This document shows, piece by piece, positions 5,395 through 7,297 of a stretch of DNA of 7,297 bases. Below the pieces are notes generated by a model that saw nothing but the letters and a program-made list of their open reading frames with translations, had not been told where the DNA came from and made no database searches. The stretch is from assembly GCA_050699035.1 (NCBI GenBank), contig JBOHDE010000204.1, positions 1-7,297 of the forward strand, given 5' to 3'. This DNA comes from WHTB01 sp050699035. Lineage in GTDB: Bacteria > Actinomycetota > Actinomycetes > Propionibacteriales > Nocardioidaceae. The position numbers and the translations under genes were made by a program. Position 1 is the first letter of the stretch. Every line of letters starts with the position of its first letter.

Positions 5395-7092
5395 ATGACG
5401 CCCGTGCAGACGTCGCTGGTCGAGCTCCGGGTCCTCGACGGCCCGAACCTCTACTTCCCGCGGCCGGCGGTCAAGCTCACCCTCGACCTGTCGCACCTCA
5501 CCGGTGCGAGTGAGGCCGACGTACGGCGGTTCGCCGCGCGGATCGGCCTGCGCAACGTACGGCCGGGACCCCGGGTCAGCGGCTTCCGGCAGCGGTTCGC
5601 CGCGCGCGCCGTCGCCCGGCTGGTCCGTCAGGTCGCTGCGGAGGCCGGCACGGATCGGCTCGCGGTCCGGGTCCGCCCGACGGCCGACCGCGACCGGCTG
5701 GTGGTGGCATACCCGTGGCGACATCGCAACCGGGCCGAGGCGCTCGGCCGCGGCGTGGCCGACGTACTCGATGCTCTCGGCACCGCCGACATCGACGAGC
5801 TGGTCGGGCGGGCGGCCGAGCGGGTCCGGGCCGCGGACCTCGGCGCCGGTCCGCGCACGCTGCGCCCGCGGGTGCCGATCGTCGCCGTCACCGGCACCAA
5901 CGGCAAGACCACGACGTCACGGATGATCGCGCACATCGGCCGCACGGCGGGCCGGCACGTGGGGTGGTCGAGCACGGACGGGATCTACGTCGACGGCGAG
6001 CTGGTGGAGGCAGGCGACTACTCCGGTCCCGGCGGCGCCGGTCGGGTGCTGTCCCACCCGGGGGTGCAGCTTGCCGTCACGGAGACCGCGCGGGGCGGCA
6101 TCCTGCTGCGCGGCATCGGGGTCGTGCACAACGACGTCTCGGTCGTGACGAACGTGTCGGCGGACCACCTCGGCCTGCACGGCATCGACACGCTCGACCA
6201 GCTGGCGGAGGTGAAGGCCGTCGTCACGCGGATCACCAAGCCGGGCGGCTGGTGCGTGCTGAACGCCGACGACCCGCGGGTGATCGCGATGCGCGGCGGC
6301 ACGAAGGCACAGATCTGGGCGTTCTCCCGGGACCCCGACTCGCCAGCCTTGCGTACCGTGCTGTCCGCCGGCGACCGGGCCACCACGGTGATCGACGGCT
6401 GGGTGAGTGTGCTCCGGCCGGGCACCGACGCCGACCCGCTGGTGGCCGTCGTCGACGTACCCATGACGTTGGCCGGGCTGTCCCGCCACAACCTGGAGAA
6501 CGCGCTGGCGGCAACTTCGGCAGCGCTCGCCATCGGGCTGCCGCGAGAGGCCGTGGTCGAGGGCCTGCGGACGTTCGCGCCAGGGCCTGTGCTCAACCCC
6601 GGCCGGATGAACGTCTACTCGCTCGGCGACGTCACCGTGGTCGTCGACCTGGCCCACAACGAGGCCGGGCTGGAGGCGTTGCTGGAGATCATGGCCGGCC
6701 TGCGCGCGCCGGGTGGCCGGCTGCTGCTCGGGCTGGGCACGGCCGGCGACAGGACCGACGAGATCGTCCGCGGCCTCGGCGAGATCGGGGCCCGAGGCAG
6801 CGACGAGGTGCTGATCGTGCACAAGCGGGACTACCTGCGCGGTCGGGACCCCGAGACGCTGGCGGGGCTGTTCCGGGAGGGCGCGGCCGCGGTCGGCGTG
6901 TCCGGCATCGACGCCGTCGACTCGGAGCTGGCCGGCCTGCAGACCCTGGTGCAGCGCGCCGCCGCCGGTGACGTCGTCGCGGTGATGTGCCACCAGGACC
7001 GGGATCGGCTCGGCGCCTGGCTCGGCGAGCGCGGCGCTACCGTCGACACGCCGAACACCCTGCGCGCCAAGGTGGCGAAGGCGCACCCCTGA
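5395..7092 (+). CDS. Mur ligase family protein, CphA-like without ATP-grasp domain
   Basis: The product is 565 residues. Residues 1-155 resemble the N-terminal domain of cyanophycin synthetase: an opening LRVLDGPNLYFPRP strand, an acidic/helical middle, and a closing LGAGPRTL like the GPST stretch of CphA. From about residue 160 it is a Mur ligase-type ATP-dependent ligase closest to the CphA C-terminal half. Visible there are the P-loop TGTNGKTTT (Lys171), STDGIYVDGELVEAGD, TETARGGIL (Glu230, Arg233), NVSADHLG (Asp257, His258), Lys274, NADDP, NPGRMNV, DLAHNEAG, GDRTDE and LRGRDPE. The central ATP-grasp domain of CphA (about 300 residues) is absent: CphA is usually near 870-900 residues. It should ligate an amine to a carboxylate, perhaps an amino acid to an acidic side chain, but the substrate is unknown. 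It is not MurT, which is shorter with a different C-terminus. The start is ATG 5395, 13 bases after the previous stop; the ribosome site is weak. Confidence 0.88.
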   Translation: MTPVQTSLVELRVLDGPNLYFPRPAVKLTLDLSHLTGASEADVRRFAARIGLRNVRPGPRVSGFRQRFAARAVARLVRQVAAEAGTDRLAVRVRPTADRDRLVVAYPWRHRNRAEALGRGVADVLDALGTADIDELVGRAAERVRAADLGAGPRTLRPRVPIVAVTGTNGKTTTSRMIAHIGRTAGRHVGWSSTDGIYVDGELVEAGDYSGPGGAGRVLSHPGVQLAVTETARGGILLRGIGVVHNDVSVVTNVSADHLGLHGIDTLDQLAEVKAVVTRITKPGGWCVLNADDPRVIAMRGGTKAQIWAFSRDPDSPALRTVLSAGDRATTVIDGWVSVLRPGTDADPLVAVVDVPMTLAGLSRHNLENALAATSAALAIGLPREAVVEGLRTFAPGPVLNPGRMNVYSLGDVTVVVDLAHNEAGLEALLEIMAGLRAPGGRLLLGLGTAGDRTDEIVRGLGEIGARGSDEVLIVHKRDYLRGRDPETLAGLFREGAAAVGVSGIDAVDSELAGLQTLVQRAAAGDVVAVMCHQDRDRLGAWLGERGATVDTPNTLRAKVAKAHP

Positions 7093-7102
7093 CCCCCGCG
7101 AC

Positions 7103-7143
7103 CGAGGTCGAATTTTGCCCAATTGGGCAAAGTTCCACCTCGA
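7103..7143. repeat. Palindromic repeat, copy 1
   Basis: A perfect 18-base palindrome, TTTGCCCAATTGGGCAAA (7114-7131), lies at the centre of a nearly symmetric 40-base sequence. The outer arms CGAGGT (7103-7108) and ACCTCG (7137-7142) are also reverse complements about the same centre (7122.5), with only one mismatch and one T-G pair between. Its centre begins 11 bases after the Mur ligase-like stop. The AT-rich core stands out from the GC-rich surroundings. Confidence 0.85.
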
Positions 7144-7156
7144 TCTCGCGTATCCG

Positions 7157-7194
7157 GGTCGAATTTTGCCCAATTGGGCAATTTTCCACGTCGA
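7157..7194. repeat. Palindromic repeat, copy 2
   Basis: This is a direct repeat of copy 1, 51 bases away. The first 25 bases (from GGTCGAATTT) are identical and the 38-base unit differs at three positions. The perfect palindrome here is 16 bases, TTGCCCAATTGGGCAA (7166-7181). The outer arms are less symmetric than in copy 1. Both copies sit between two convergent genes. Confidence 0.85.
7161..7187 (+). terminator. Possible intrinsic terminator after the fabG operon
   Basis: Read on the plus strand, copy 2 can fold as a TTGCCC / GGGCAA stem with an AATT loop followed by TTTT (7182-7185), the outline of a Rho-independent terminator. The stem is short (six base pairs, three to four G-C), and copy 1 lacks the T-run. 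Termination is therefore only one explanation for the repeats. Confidence 0.35.
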
Positions 7195-7234
7195 CCGGTG
7201 ACCTGGTGACCCCTGCCGGCGCGAAGGTCCTCAG

Positions 7235-7297
7235 TCAGCGGGTGGGCGGGGTGAAGTCGGGGTCGCCGACGACGTCCTCGGGCCCGGACCCGGCCTG
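7235..7297 (-). CDS. C-terminal end of an unidentified gene running in from the right
   Basis: On the minus strand an open frame enters from the right edge and stops at TGA (7237-7235). The 20 visible residues, QAGSGPEDVVGDPDFTPPTR, are acidic and Pro-rich with codons ending in G/C, as expected for the tail of an actinobacterial protein. It would be convergent with the Mur ligase-like gene, 142 bases away. Too little is visible to name a family, and a chance open frame of this length is possible. Confidence 0.5.
   Translation of the reverse strand, partial: QAGSGPEDVVGDPDFTPPTR

Noticed and set aside
5395..7092. Assignment as MurT (lipid II amidation) or as MurC/D/E/F
   Set aside because: The motifs (STDGIYVDG, TETARGGIL, LRGRDPE) and the N-terminal domain match cyanophycin synthetase better. 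There is no GatD-like amidotransferase gene beside it and no cell-wall gene cluster.
5917..7173. Long minus-strand open frame across the Mur ligase-like gene
   Set aside because: It is antisense to strongly conserved ligase motifs, has a His/Arg/Pro-rich shadow composition, and its start lies inside the palindromic repeats.
6831..7181. Minus-strand peptide with a repeated PNWAKFD motif
   Set aside because: The repeated peptide is simply the translation of the DNA palindrome repeats, and the rest is antisense to the ligase gene.
7103..7194. CRISPR array
   Set aside because: There are only two units, each internally palindromic and joined by a 13-base gap, with no cas genes; this does not fit spacer-repeat structure.
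1..7297. Defence system, phage, transposon or integration site
   Set aside because: All identifiable genes are housekeeping or conserved hypothetical, codon usage looks even, and no transposase, integrase, tRNA or terminal repeats are visible.

Overview
The window is high-GC DNA with strong G/C preference at third codon positions and several GTG-prone starts. Its gene content is typical of an Actinomycetota (actinomycete) chromosome: MoaA, a DUF3099 membrane protein, a small CX4C/CX2H protein, dodecin, FabG and an InhA-type enoyl-ACP reductase. From memory, a similar order (moaA ... DUF3099 / dodecin / fabG / fabI) occurs in Streptomyces and relatives. The genus cannot be fixed from the sequence. 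Nothing indicates a plasmid, phage or recent horizontal transfer.

Layout. (1) Positions 1-983: the 3' part of moaA (molybdenum cofactor synthesis), whose start lies before the window. (2) 1042-1899: a secreted lipoprotein of unknown function. Its last 20 bases overlap, tail to tail, a small minus-strand gene. (3) 1880-2513, minus strand: DUF3099 membrane protein followed by a 74-residue CX4C/CX2H protein of the family often labelled 'acetone carboxylase' without good reason. The 118-base gap between them can form two competing hairpins. (4) 2604-2819: dodecin, divergent from the DUF3099 gene. (5) 2900-7092: a tightly packed four-gene run, fabG - inhA/fabI-like - nitronate monooxygenase/FabK-like flavoprotein - Mur ligase-type protein, with gaps of 26, 5 and 13 bases. 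(6) 7093-7234: a short intergenic stretch with two AT-centred palindromes repeated 51 bases apart, then the 3' end of a minus-strand gene that leaves the window.

How the genes fit together. FabG and the InhA-like reductase carry out the two reductive steps of type II fatty acid elongation. The third gene belongs to the flavoprotein superfamily that includes FabK, so it could be a second redox enzyme connected with acyl metabolism or a nitronate detoxifier. The last gene of the run is the most unusual. It looks like cyanophycin synthetase (CphA) with its N-terminal domain and its Mur-ligase domain joined directly, without the central ATP-grasp domain. It should therefore be an ATP-dependent ligase of unknown substrate, not a complete cyanophycin polymerase.

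The two items most worth following up are this CphA-like protein lacking ATP-grasp inside a fatty-acid operon, and the tandem 16-18 base palindromes after it.
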